Assembly (NCBI GenBank): GCA_938023895.1
Contig: CALJDH010000088.1
Coordinates: forward strand, 1 to 18,750
Reading direction: 5' to 3'
Length of the DNA stretch: 18,750 bases
Source of the DNA: an uncultured Aliiroseovarius sp.
Lineage (GTDB): Bacteria; Pseudomonadota; Alphaproteobacteria; Rhodobacterales; Rhodobacteraceae
Program-made: the position numbers and the translations under genes
Notes under the pieces: generated by a model
Databases searched by the model: none
The model's input: the letters and a program-made list of their open reading frames with translations, nothing else
What the model was told of the DNA's origin: nothing
Shown: positions 11,239 to 18,750 of the stretch, piece by piece
How the letters are laid out: the number at the start of each line of letters is the position of its first letter
How positions within the stretch are numbered: position 1 is the stretch's first letter

Positions 11239-12117
11239 ATGCCCAACCTTAAGGACCTCAAAAATCGGATCGAAAGCGTCAAGTCGACGCGGAAGATCAC
11301 GAAGGCCATGCAGATGGTGGCCGCCGCAAAACTGCGGCGGGCACAGGAAGCGGCCGAAGCAGGTCGTCCCTACGCAGAGCGGTTCAACGCCGTTCTGGGT
11401 GGGCTGGCAGCTTCGTCGGGGGGCGACAGCGCTCCGAAACTGCTTTCGGGTACGGGTTCGGATCAAGTCCACATGCTTGTGGTCATGACTGCCGAGCGCG
11501 GCCTTTGCGGTGGCTTCAATTCGTCGATCGCCAAGATGGCACGTGCAAAAGCTGAAGAGCTGATCGCTTCTGGCAAAACAGTCAAAATCTTGACTGTTGG
11601 CAAGAAGGGTCGTGAACAGCTGAAGCGCGACTTTGAAGACCAGATGGTTGACCATGTGGATCTTTCGGGTGTGCGCAACGTCGGTTACGACAATGCGCAA
11701 GGCATCGCCAACGATCTTATCCATCGTTTCAACGAGGGTGAGTTCGACGTCGCGACGATCTTCTACAACAAGTTCGAAAGCGTGATCAGCCAGATCCCGA
11801 CTGCACAGCAGGTCATCCCGGCCAGCTTCGACGCCCCTGCTGAGGGTGCGGAAGAAGTCTCGACCGTCTATGACTATGAGCCGTCGGAAGAAGGCATTCT
11901 TGCAACGCTGCTGCCTTCGGGCGTGGCCACGCAGGTCTTCACCGCGCTGTTGGAAAACGGTGCCTCGGAGCAGGGCGCGCGGATGTCCGCAATGGACAAC
12001 GCTACCCGCAACGCAGGCGACATGATCGACAAACTGACCATTCAGTTCAACCGTTCGCGTCAGGCCGTGATCACCAACGAACTTATCGAAATCATTTCGG
12101 GCGCTGAGGCGCTCTAA
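11239..12117 (+). CDS. atpG: F1F0 ATP synthase subunit gamma
   Basis: Central rotor shaft of F1, 292 residues. The N-terminal helix starts with [20 protein letters not shown] and continues [15 protein letters not shown]. The C-terminal helix includes [18 protein letters not shown] and ends near [14 protein letters not shown]. Together these form the antiparallel coiled coil inside the alpha-beta hexamer and are highly conserved. The middle Rossmann-like domain contains [14 protein letters not shown] ribosome site AAGGGG overlaps the atpA stop, about ten bases upstream of the ATG. Gamma transmits rotation of the membrane c-ring, whose genes are not in this window, to the catalytic sites. Confidence 0.98.
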   Translation: MPNLKDLKNRIESVKSTRKITKAMQMVAAAKLRRAQEAAEAGRPYAERFNAVLGGLAASSGGDSAPKLLSGTGSDQVHMLVVMTAERGLCGGFNSSIAKMARAKAEELIASGKTVKILTVGKKGREQLKRDFEDQMVDHVDLSGVRNVGYDNAQGIANDLIHRFNEGEFDVATIFYNKFESVISQIPTAQQVIPASFDAPAEGAEEVSTVYDYEPSEEGILATLLPSGVATQVFTALLENGASEQGARMSAMDNATRNAGDMIDKLTIQFNRSRQAVITNELIEIISGAEAL

Positions 12118-13560
<1,443 letters not shown>

Positions 13561-13573
13561 TTGGGACTAGGAC

Positions 13574-13593
13574 GGGGGAGGTTCGCTTCCCCC
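13574..13593 (+). promoter_or_regulatory. UUCG-loop hairpin in the atpD-atpC spacer
   Basis: GGGGGAGG (13574-13581), loop TTCG, then CTTCCCCC (13586-13593) form an eight-pair stem, with one G-U pair, in the 58-base spacer. No run of T follows, so it is not a standard intrinsic terminator. It may stabilise the 3' end of processed atpHAGD mRNA or lower expression of atpC relative to atpD. That role is inference from position and structure. Confidence 0.6.
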
Positions 13594-13618
13594 CGACGAC
13601 CCCAGAAGGAGATCCCAA

Positions 13619-14029
13619 ATGGCTGATACGATGCAATTCGACCTGGTGTCGCCCGAACGGAGCCTGGCTTCGCTTCAGGCAACCGCAGTTCAGCTGCCGG
13701 GTGCCGATGGCGACCTGACGGCGATGCCGAACCACGCACCGACGATTACGACGTTGCGACCCGGTATCGTTCGCGTTGAGTCCCCGGAAGGCAATGCCGA
13801 GTTTGCAGTCACTGGTGGGTTCGCCGAAGTGACCGCCACTGGCACCTCGGTTCTGGCCGAGCGTGCACTTCCGACCTCGGAAGTGACACAGGACATTCTT
13901 GATGGCTTCGTTTCGGATGCGGCTGCCGCATCGGAAAACGCAACCGCCGAGAACTTGGACGAACTGGCCAAGCGCACGGTAGATATCGCCGCAATGGCTA
14001 GTGAACTGGGTCTGTCCGTGAAAGGCTAA
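13619..14029 (+). CDS. atpC: F1F0 ATP synthase subunit epsilon
   Basis: Epsilon subunit of the rotor, 136 residues. The N-terminal beta-sandwich domain (about 1-85) begins MQFDLVSPERSL and contains PGADGDLTAMPNHAP, the conserved epsilon pattern. The short Ala/Glu-rich C-terminal part (about 90-136) would form the helical domain. In Paracoccus and relatives a separate zeta subunit, not present in this window, does most of the inhibition of reverse rotation, so a regulatory role for this C-terminus should not be assumed. AAGGAG lies seven bases before the ATG. It is the last gene of the operon and is followed 21 bases later by an intrinsic terminator. Confidence 0.96.
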   Translation: MADTMQFDLVSPERSLASLQATAVQLPGADGDLTAMPNHAPTITTLRPGIVRVESPEGNAEFAVTGGFAEVTATGTSVLAERALPTSEVTQDILDGFVSDAAAASENATAENLDELAKRTVDIAAMASELGLSVKG

Positions 14030-14049
14030 GCCCACGGAACATGATTATG

Positions 14050-14085
14050 AAAAAGCCCCGCCAGATTTGGCGGGGCTTTTTGTTT
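14050..14085 (+). terminator. Intrinsic terminator of the atp operon
   Basis: A nearly perfect stem AAAAGCCCCGCCA (14051-14063) / TGGCGGGGCTTTT (14068-14080), with a four-base GATT loop, is followed by further T residues. It lies 21 bases after the atpC stop. Its A-rich left side also gives a T run on the minus strand, so it could serve the convergent polysaccharide lyase gene as well. Confidence 0.92.
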
Positions 14086-14111
14086 GCGATCGTAGAGTTT
14101 TCCGAATCCGT

Positions 14112-15038
14112 TTAGTCGACGGGTTTCACGCCAGCGGCTTCTAACATGCGAATATCCACTTGCGCGCGGCTTTTGCCATAGCGCATCTCGTCGTAGTACA
14201 CGATCTGCGTGGGCAGGGTCACACCCCAATCATACGCAAAGGGGGTCGAGCTTGCGCTGATTGACGTCTTCGATGATCCGGATTCTGTAGCATAGCGATC
14301 CTTAAACGGTGATATCGTAACCGCCTGTGTCTTATTTCGGTCCAACCACCTGCTTAAGTAGCTGTTGTATATGCCATATTTCACATACAAGTTACGTTCA
14401 CTTTCGCTCAGCATGGTTTTTGTGACCATAGGGCGCCGGCGTTTGCAGACTTCTTTCCCGTCCATATACATCACGAAGCTGGGGCCCTTGGGCGCCGTGC
14501 TATAATCAGCGTAAATCACCACGTCATGCCACTTCCCGCGCAAATTTGAGACGCGGCCAATGGTGCATCCACCTTCGTTCCCAAACCACATCATCGCCTT
14601 TCCGTCGCGCATATTGAAATGCCACAAAGGGGTGCGCCACCCTTTCATCTTGAGCTGCCCGAGAGTCGTATTGCCCGGCCCAATGTCGCGAAAATCTGGA
14701 TTCAGATAGAACGACCAGCCATACCATGTCTGTTCGCCAACCTTTTGCATCCGGTCCTTCGGATCCTCTTTGCGTTCGATCCGCTGCCTGTCTGTGGTGC
14801 AATCATTCCAATACTTGTTGCCGCCGCAATCGCCGTGGCGCAGCTCGAACCTCTGGGCTTTCCGACCAGCGCGGCTGTGGCCCTTTACAAGCGCATAGCC
14901 GTATTTGGTTTTGGCGCGCAGTTCTTTTTCAATCCGGGTGGCTTTTAGAATGGGTTTTCCGGGCTTCTCTGCAGCAAACGCAGCAGGAGCCGGAAGGCTG
15001 ATCAGGGCAATCAGGCCAGCGACGAGAGTATGTTTCAT
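14112..15038 (-). CDS. Secreted polysaccharide-lyase-like protein (heparin lyase I-like fold)
   Basis: A 308-residue exported protein. A signal peptide is clear: MKHTLVAGLIALISLP, then PAAFAA with cleavage near residue 23. The mature part matches the polysaccharide lyase family related to heparin lyase I (PF14099-like), a beta-jelly-roll. Visible landmarks are RFELRHGDCGG (63-73), GEQTWYGWSFYL (101-112), GQLKMKG (127-133), LWHF (138-141), GKWHDVVIYADYS (168-180) and YYDEMRYGKS (281-290). Such proteins cleave acidic polysaccharides by beta-elimination, but the substrate here cannot be read from sequence. Four cysteines (71, 80, 158, 198) may form disulfides. AGGA precedes the ATG by a short gap. 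It stands alone, convergent to the atp operon and divergent from the MFS gene. Parts of the gene are clearly richer in A/T than its neighbours, which may hint at transfer. Confidence 0.75.
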   Translation of the reverse strand: MKHTLVAGLIALISLPAPAAFAAEKPGKPILKATRIEKELRAKTKYGYALVKGHSRAGRKAQRFELRHGDCGGNKYWNDCTTDRQRIERKEDPKDRMQKVGEQTWYGWSFYLNPDFRDIGPGNTTLGQLKMKGWRTPLWHFNMRDGKAMMWFGNEGGCTIGRVSNLRGKWHDVVIYADYSTAPKGPSFVMYMDGKEVCKRRRPMVTKTMLSESERNLYVKYGIYNSYLSRWLDRNKTQAVTISPFKDRYATESGSSKTSISASSTPFAYDWGVTLPTQIVYYDEMRYGKSRAQVDIRMLEAAGVKPVD

Positions 15039-15256
15039 GAAGATCCTGTAATCTAATTTTAATGAAGACTGCCTGCGTCTAAGTGAGGTGTCAAAATGAA
15101 TTTCAAGTTACGATTGTATTGCGTCGACGGGCGAAGCTTCCCAGTCTGCAAGATTTCGCAATGGTAGAGAGTTGGACCATTTGAGATTGCAACCACGGTC
15201 ACTTCCGGTCAGTACTTTCTCCAGCTGAATTCGTTTGTGTCCTTGGATCACCTCAC
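15039..15256. other. Divergent regulatory region between the lyase and MFS genes
   Basis: This 218-base region is AT-richer than the surrounding genes and must hold promoters for both directions. On the minus strand a perfect TTGACA (plus coordinates 15089-15094) lies about 50 bases before the lyase start, but the sequence 16-18 bases further on is a poor -10. Toward the MFS gene, the direct repeat CGGTCA occurs at 15196-15201 and 15206-15211, one helical turn apart. That spacing suits a dimeric activator or repressor. No gene is supported here. Confidence 0.35.
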
Positions 15257-16459
15257 ATGAAAAACCGCTCTGCCATCTGGTTCATTCTGGCCACTATTCT
15301 TCTGGATGCGGTGGGCATTGGCATCGTGTTCCCCATCATGCCCGACCTGATGGAGCGTGTGGGCGCGGCCAATACTGCTGACGGAGCATTCTGGGGCGGT
15401 ATTTTGATGGCGTCCTATGCGGCAATGCAGTTTCTGTTTGCGCCTGTGATTGGTGGGATTTCGGATAGCCTTGGGCGCAGGCCGGTCCTGTTGCTGGCGT
15501 TGGTAACATTGGCTGTGGACTATGTGGTCATGGCCTTGGCTACCACGTTCTGGTGGCTATTGATCGGGCGCGTGCTGGCGGGGATCGCCGGGGCGACCTA
15601 TATCACCGCAACGGCCTATCTTGCGGATATCTCGAAGCCCGAAGAGCGCGCTGCGAATTTTGGTTTGATCGGGGCTACGTTCGGCATCGGGTTTGTCATG
15701 GGCCCGGCGATTGGCGGGCTGGTTGCCAGTGTGCACATCACCGCGCCTTTCTGGCTTGCAGCGGGTCTGGCTGCGCTGAACGTCGTGTTTGGCCTGTTCT
15801 TGCTGCCCGAAAGCCTAGCGCCTGAGAAGCGCCGCGCCTTTACGAAGCGGGACTTGAATCCGTTCGGTTCAATCCTCGACGCCTTTCGTCTTCCCGGATT
15901 GATGCTGCCGCTGATCCTGATCTTCGCGTTTGAGTTCGCCAACATGGTCTATCCGACACTCTGGGCCTTTTGGACACGCGAGGTATTTGGCTGGGGTACT
16001 GCGTTAATCGGTATCTCGCTGGCGTCCTACGGAATCGCGGTCGCTTTTACGCAAGGCGTCGTCATGCGGTTCATGCTGCCCAGACTTGGCGAATACCGTA
16101 CCCTGATCTTCTCGATCATCTGTGCGATTGCAGCTTTCGTAGCGTTCGGGCTGACCGGAAGCGTCTGGGTGATGTTCTCGTTCATCATCGTCGCAGCACT
16201 GGCCGATATGGCGCCCCCGACGATGACTGCCATGATGGCGAATATGGTCTCTGAGGATCGTCAGGGGCTGCTACAGGGCGTGATCGCCAGCCTTGGCTCG
16301 ATCGCTGCGGTGATTGCGCCCATGGTAGTGACAGGCGTCTTTCAGTTCTTCGCGGACGCGGAGGCTCCAGTCTATTTACCCGGTGCGCCGTTCTTGCTGT
16401 CCGGGCTGATGGTTCTGATCCTCCTTCCCTACTTTTTACGTTTGAAAACTCAGCCTTAA
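15257..16459 (+). CDS. MFS transporter, TetA-like drug/H+ antiporter family
   Basis: Inner-membrane major facilitator of 400 residues with about twelve hydrophobic segments. The first helix carries LLDAVGIGIVFPIMPDL (15-31), the hallmark of the TetA/TCR-like branch. Motif A is GGISDSLGRRP at 66-76, and the antiporter motif C-like GATFGIGFVMGPAIGG is at 139-154. This suggests proton-coupled export of a small hydrophobic compound, but substrate cannot be assigned, and tetracycline resistance should not be assumed from similarity alone. The ATG at 15257 is preceded by GGATCACC at a loose distance. The gene is divergent from the polysaccharide lyase, and the lectin gene follows after 59 bases. 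No adjacent TetR-type regulator is visible. Confidence 0.88.
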   Translation: MKNRSAIWFILATILLDAVGIGIVFPIMPDLMERVGAANTADGAFWGGILMASYAAMQFLFAPVIGGISDSLGRRPVLLLALVTLAVDYVVMALATTFWWLLIGRVLAGIAGATYITATAYLADISKPEERAANFGLIGATFGIGFVMGPAIGGLVASVHITAPFWLAAGLAALNVVFGLFLLPESLAPEKRRAFTKRDLNPFGSILDAFRLPGLMLPLILIFAFEFANMVYPTLWAFWTREVFGWGTALIGISLASYGIAVAFTQGVVMRFMLPRLGEYRTLIFSIICAIAAFVAFGLTGSVWVMFSFIIVAALADMAPPTMTAMMANMVSEDRQGLLQGVIASLGSIAAVIAPMVVTGVFQFFADAEAPVYLPGAPFLLSGLMVLILLPYFLRLKTQP

Positions 16460-16518
16460 CTTGTTTCGGACATGTTTTTAGGCAAGAATTGTCTGAATTT
16501 TATGGACGATGTTAAATT

Positions 16519-16866
16519 ATGAAGCGAATTCGACCCCAAATGATGGGCGTGGACCAAGGCAGCAAAGTGCTGTTCTCGGATTTCGAGCATGATGGTGAGA
16601 TGTGGACGGGAAGTGGTCCACGAAAAATGCGGACAAAGATCCCGTTCTCCGAACCCTTTCTGACACCACCCACCGTCACCGTGTCGATGTCGATGTGGGA
16701 CATTGCCGGCGAAAGCAATCAGAGGGCGGACATCACGGCCGAGAATGTGACGGAAGACGGCTTCGACATCCTGTTCCGCACGTGGGGGGACACGCGGGTC
16801 GCCCGCGTGCGTGCTGACTGGCTGGCGATCGGGGAAGTTCGGGATGACGAGATGTGGGATGTCTGA
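16519..16866 (+). CDS. H-type lectin domain protein
   Basis: A 115-residue protein that is almost entirely one H-type lectin domain (discoidin II / snail agglutinin C-terminal type). The family pattern is visible: the IPFSEPFLTPPTVTVSMSMWD stretch (41-61), NQRADITAENVTEDGFDILF (67-86), then TWGDT and VRADWLAIG (97-105). The known eukaryotic domains form hexamers that bind GalNAc or galactose; bacterial relatives are mostly uncharacterised. There is no signal peptide or membrane segment, so it appears cytoplasmic or exported by an unrecognised route. No clear ribosome site precedes the ATG, but the MKRIRP N-terminus fits the domain spacing; ATGs at codons 8 and 9 are alternatives. A palindromic terminator follows about 20 bases after the stop. 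Function in this organism is unknown. Confidence 0.8.
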   Translation: MKRIRPQMMGVDQGSKVLFSDFEHDGEMWTGSGPRKMRTKIPFSEPFLTPPTVTVSMSMWDIAGESNQRADITAENVTEDGFDILFRTWGDTRVARVRADWLAIGEVRDDEMWDV

Positions 16867-16886
16867 TCCCAGACTTCACTAACTAA

Positions 16887-16908
16887 AAAGGGCCCCGCGG
16901 GGCCCTTT
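16887..16908. terminator. Bidirectional palindromic terminator between the lectin gene and prs
   Basis: A perfect 22-base palindrome, AAAGGGCCCCG followed by its exact complement CGGGGCCCTTT, lies between two convergent genes. On the minus strand it ends in a run of five T, making a good terminator for prs. On the plus strand the T run is shorter, so termination of the lectin gene may be less complete. Confidence 0.88.
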
Positions 16909-16932
16909 CGTGTCTCTGAGTTCCTGATTGGA

Positions 16933-17946
16933 TCAGGAGTACATGCCTTCATATAGCGGCTCAAGCGTGTCGTGGTCGAACAGCGACGATACCGAGGTGC
17001 CACCCCAGATGTTCAGGATCGCTTGGGCAAACATCGGTGCGGTCGGCACGACGCGGATGTTCTTTGTTTCCAGCACTGGCTTTGTGGGCTCGATCGAGTC
17101 CGTGATGACCAGCGATTTCATGACCGAGTTCTGGACGCGCTCGACGGCCGGGCCCGACATGACGCCGTGGGTGATGTAGGAGTGCACTTCCTGTGCGCCG
17201 TTCTCCATCAGCACCTCGGCCGCTTTGCATAGGGTGCCAGCGGTGTCGCAGATGTCGTCCACGATGATGCAGCGCTTGCCTTCGACGTTGCCGATCACGG
17301 TCATCTCGGCGACTTCACCGGGCTTCTCGCGGCGTTTGTCGACGATGGCCAGCGGGGCGCCGATGCGTTTCGCCAGTTCACGGGCACGGGCCACGCCACC
17401 CACGTCGGGCGAGATCACCATCACCTCGTCCAGACAATCCTTGAAGTGATGCTTCACGTCCAGCGCGAAGATCGGGCTGGCATAGAGGTTGTCCACGGGG
17501 ATGTCGAAGAAGCCCTGGATCTGGGCGGCATGCAGGTCCATGGTCAGAACCCGCTCGATGCCCGACTGGGCGATCAGGTTGGCGACCAGCTTGGCCGAGA
17601 TCGGCGTGCGGGCCTTTGTGCGGCGATCCTGACGGGCATAGCCGAAGTAAGGGATCACGGCGGTGGCCGAACGCGCCGACGATCGGCGCAGCGTGTCCGA
17701 CATGATCAGAAGTTCCATCAAGTTGTCGTTGGCCGGATTCGAGGTCGATTGGATGATGAACATATCCTCGCCACGGACGTTCTCGTAGATCTCGACAAAG
17801 ACCTCTTGATCGTTGAAGCGTTCGACCCGCGCGTCGACAAGCCCAACGTTCGAGCCGCGATGCATCGACATGCGTTTCGCGACAGCTTCGGCCAACGGGC
17901 GGTTGGCATTGCCCGAGATGAGTTTCGGTTCGGTGATGGAAGGCAT
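16933..17946 (-). CDS. prs: Ribose-phosphate pyrophosphokinase (PRPP synthetase)
   Basis: Cytoplasmic enzyme that makes PRPP from ribose 5-phosphate and ATP, supplying nucleotide, histidine, tryptophan and NAD synthesis. The 337 residues are slightly longer than the usual 310-320. [19 protein letters not shown] (101-119) holds the ATP-binding and flexible-loop residues. [12 protein letters not shown] (136-147) contains the conserved H139. DVGGVARA (181-188) is part of the ribose-phosphate site. DDICDTAGT (230-238) is the PRPP-binding loop. I chose the ATG at 17946 ([10 protein letters not shown]) because the 31 upstream residues of the longer frame do not resemble the family. It is divergent from the isomerase gene across 107 bases and convergent with the lectin gene. 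Confidence 0.97.
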   Translation of the reverse strand: MPSITEPKLISGNANRPLAEAVAKRMSMHRGSNVGLVDARVERFNDQEVFVEIYENVRGEDMFIIQSTSNPANDNLMELLIMSDTLRRSSARSATAVIPYFGYARQDRRTKARTPISAKLVANLIAQSGIERVLTMDLHAAQIQGFFDIPVDNLYASPIFALDVKHHFKDCLDEVMVISPDVGGVARARELAKRIGAPLAIVDKRREKPGEVAEMTVIGNVEGKRCIIVDDICDTAGTLCKAAEVLMENGAQEVHSYITHGVMSGPAVERVQNSVMKSLVITDSIEPTKPVLETKNIRVVPTAPMFAQAILNIWGGTSVSSLFDHDTLEPLYEGMYS

Positions 17947-18053
17947 GGCAGCAGATCCCAGAATTGCTCTGTATGACAGAATCGTGACGTTGACACCCAA
18001 TAGCATCGGGATAGATTTCGGGAAACAGCATTGGCGCAACAGGGGACCGAAAA

Positions 18054-18653
18054 ATGAACCATATTGACTATTATTTCACAGTGCTTTCGCCTTGGGCCTA
18101 CTTTGGCGGCAAACGGTTCGCGCAGATTGCGGACAAGCATGGTGTCTCGGTTACCTTTAAGCCTGTTGATATTGGCCAGCTCTTCACCCGCACCGGGGGA
18201 CAGTTGCCGAAGGATCGCCACCCCTCGCGGATGGAGTATCGGATGCAAGAATTGAAGCGTTGGGCCAAGGCTTTGGACATGCCGATCAACTTCAATCCCG
18301 CGCATTGGCCCACCAATGGCGCGCCCGCGTCTTATGCAATCATCGCGGCCCAGAATGCGGGAACCGGGGATGTTGCTGCGCTGGTCGATGCCTTGATGCG
18401 GTCGATCTGGATGGACGAAAAGGACATCGCCGAGGATGCAGCCATCAAAGCCTGCCTGTCCGAAGCCGGGTTCGATCCGTCGCTGGCGGACAGCGGTCTT
18501 CTGATGGGGGCCGAGACCTATGCGCGGAACACCGACGATGCCGTGAATGCGGGCGTGTTCGGATCGCCCTTCTATGTCTGTGATGACGGCGAGAAGTTCT
18601 GGGGCCAAGACCGCCTTGACCTGCTGGACGCCTATCTGGCCGAGCGGGGCTAA
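18054..18653 (+). CDS. 2-hydroxychromene-2-carboxylate isomerase-like DsbA-fold protein
   Basis: A 199-residue soluble protein of the DsbA-like, kappa-class glutathione transferase group that includes 2-hydroxychromene-2-carboxylate isomerase, a glutathione-dependent enzyme of naphthalene degradation. SPWAYFGG (12-19) gives the active-site serine in place of the DsbA CxxC. Near the C-terminus, [20 protein letters not shown] has the cis-proline segment and the [10 protein letters not shown] pattern typical of the family. No naphthalene pathway genes are nearby, so the annotation names a family rather than a proven reaction. A GGGACCG lies a few bases before the ATG. The probable alpha/beta hydrolase gene follows after only two bases, which suggests co-transcription. 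Confidence 0.88.
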   Translation: MNHIDYYFTVLSPWAYFGGKRFAQIADKHGVSVTFKPVDIGQLFTRTGGQLPKDRHPSRMEYRMQELKRWAKALDMPINFNPAHWPTNGAPASYAIIAAQNAGTGDVAALVDALMRSIWMDEKDIAEDAAIKACLSEAGFDPSLADSGLLMGAETYARNTDDAVNAGVFGSPFYVCDDGEKFWGQDRLDLLDAYLAERG

Positions 18654-18655
18654 GT

Positions 18656-18750
18656 ATGCTGGAAGATCTGGGCGGCTGCCCGACCTATTGGGACCGGCAG
18701 GGCACTGGCCCGCACGAGGCGCTGTTCATCCACTGCTCGCTGGCGCATTC
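18656..18750 (+). CDS. Probable alpha/beta hydrolase, N-terminal fragment
   Basis: The window ends 31 codons into this gene. The visible N-terminus, MLEDLGGCPTYWDRQGTGPH followed by EALFIHCSLAHS, has the strand-loop pattern leading to the oxyanion-hole segment of alpha/beta hydrolases (F-x-H-C-S-L). The nucleophile and catalytic triad lie beyond the edge. The ATG is two bases after the isomerase stop. The assignment rests on a short stretch and is tentative. Confidence 0.55.
   Translation, partial: MLEDLGGCPTYWDRQGTGPHEALFIHCSLAH

Noticed and set aside
15089..15094. Perfect TTGACA as the -35 of a lyase promoter (minus strand)
   Set aside because: No acceptable -10 at 16-18 bases, so it is recorded in the intergenic entry but not called as a promoter.
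15257..16459. Tetracycline resistance determinant
   Set aside because: The TetA-like motifs define a broad antiporter family. No TetR regulator is adjacent and chromosomal relatives commonly have other or unknown substrates.

Overview
The window looks like a piece of chromosome from a marine alphaproteobacterium of the Rhodobacterales (Roseobacter group). This is inferred from the protein sequences, the GC-rich third positions, an F1-only ATP synthase operon (atpHAGDC with no F0 genes beside it) and a typical alphaproteobacterial housekeeping content. No tRNA, rRNA, CRISPR array, insertion sequence or phage gene was seen.

Layout, left to right. (1) 1-2970, plus strand: a two-gene unit encoding a MotA/TolQ/ExbB-type membrane channel protein and a MotB/OmpA-type partner. 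The partner has one membrane helix, a very long coiled coil and a C-terminal peptidoglycan-binding domain. (2) 2967-7189, minus strand: gloB (hydroxyacylglutathione hydrolase), clpA (AAA+ unfoldase of ClpAP) and an exported M23-type peptidase whose start codon overlaps the clpA stop. The peptidase gene converges on the stator-like pair with a few bases of overlap. (3) 7270-8764, plus strand: two class I SAM-dependent methyltransferases, the first of the DUF938 family, divergent from gloB. (4) 8765-9125: a 361-base non-coding stretch leading into the ATP synthase operon. (5) 9126-14029, plus strand: atpH-atpA-atpG-atpD-atpC, tightly spaced, with a strong hairpin between atpD and atpC and a clear intrinsic terminator after atpC. 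(6) 14112-15038, minus strand: a secreted polysaccharide-lyase-like protein. (7) 15257-16866, plus strand: a TetA-like MFS transporter and a small H-type lectin domain protein. (8) A perfect palindromic terminator separates the lectin gene from the convergent prs gene (ribose-phosphate pyrophosphokinase, minus strand). (9) 18054-18750, plus strand: a DsbA-fold 2-hydroxychromene-2-carboxylate isomerase-like protein, then the first 31 codons of a probable alpha/beta hydrolase cut by the window edge.

Most of the window is core metabolism: energy conversion, proteolysis, methylglyoxal detoxification and PRPP supply. The parts with least-known biology are the proton-channel/peptidoglycan-anchor pair at the left edge, the M23 peptidase coupled to clpA, the orphan polysaccharide lyase and the orphan H-type lectin. 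I found no convincing new defence or mobile system. The stator-like pair is the best candidate for an under-described system.
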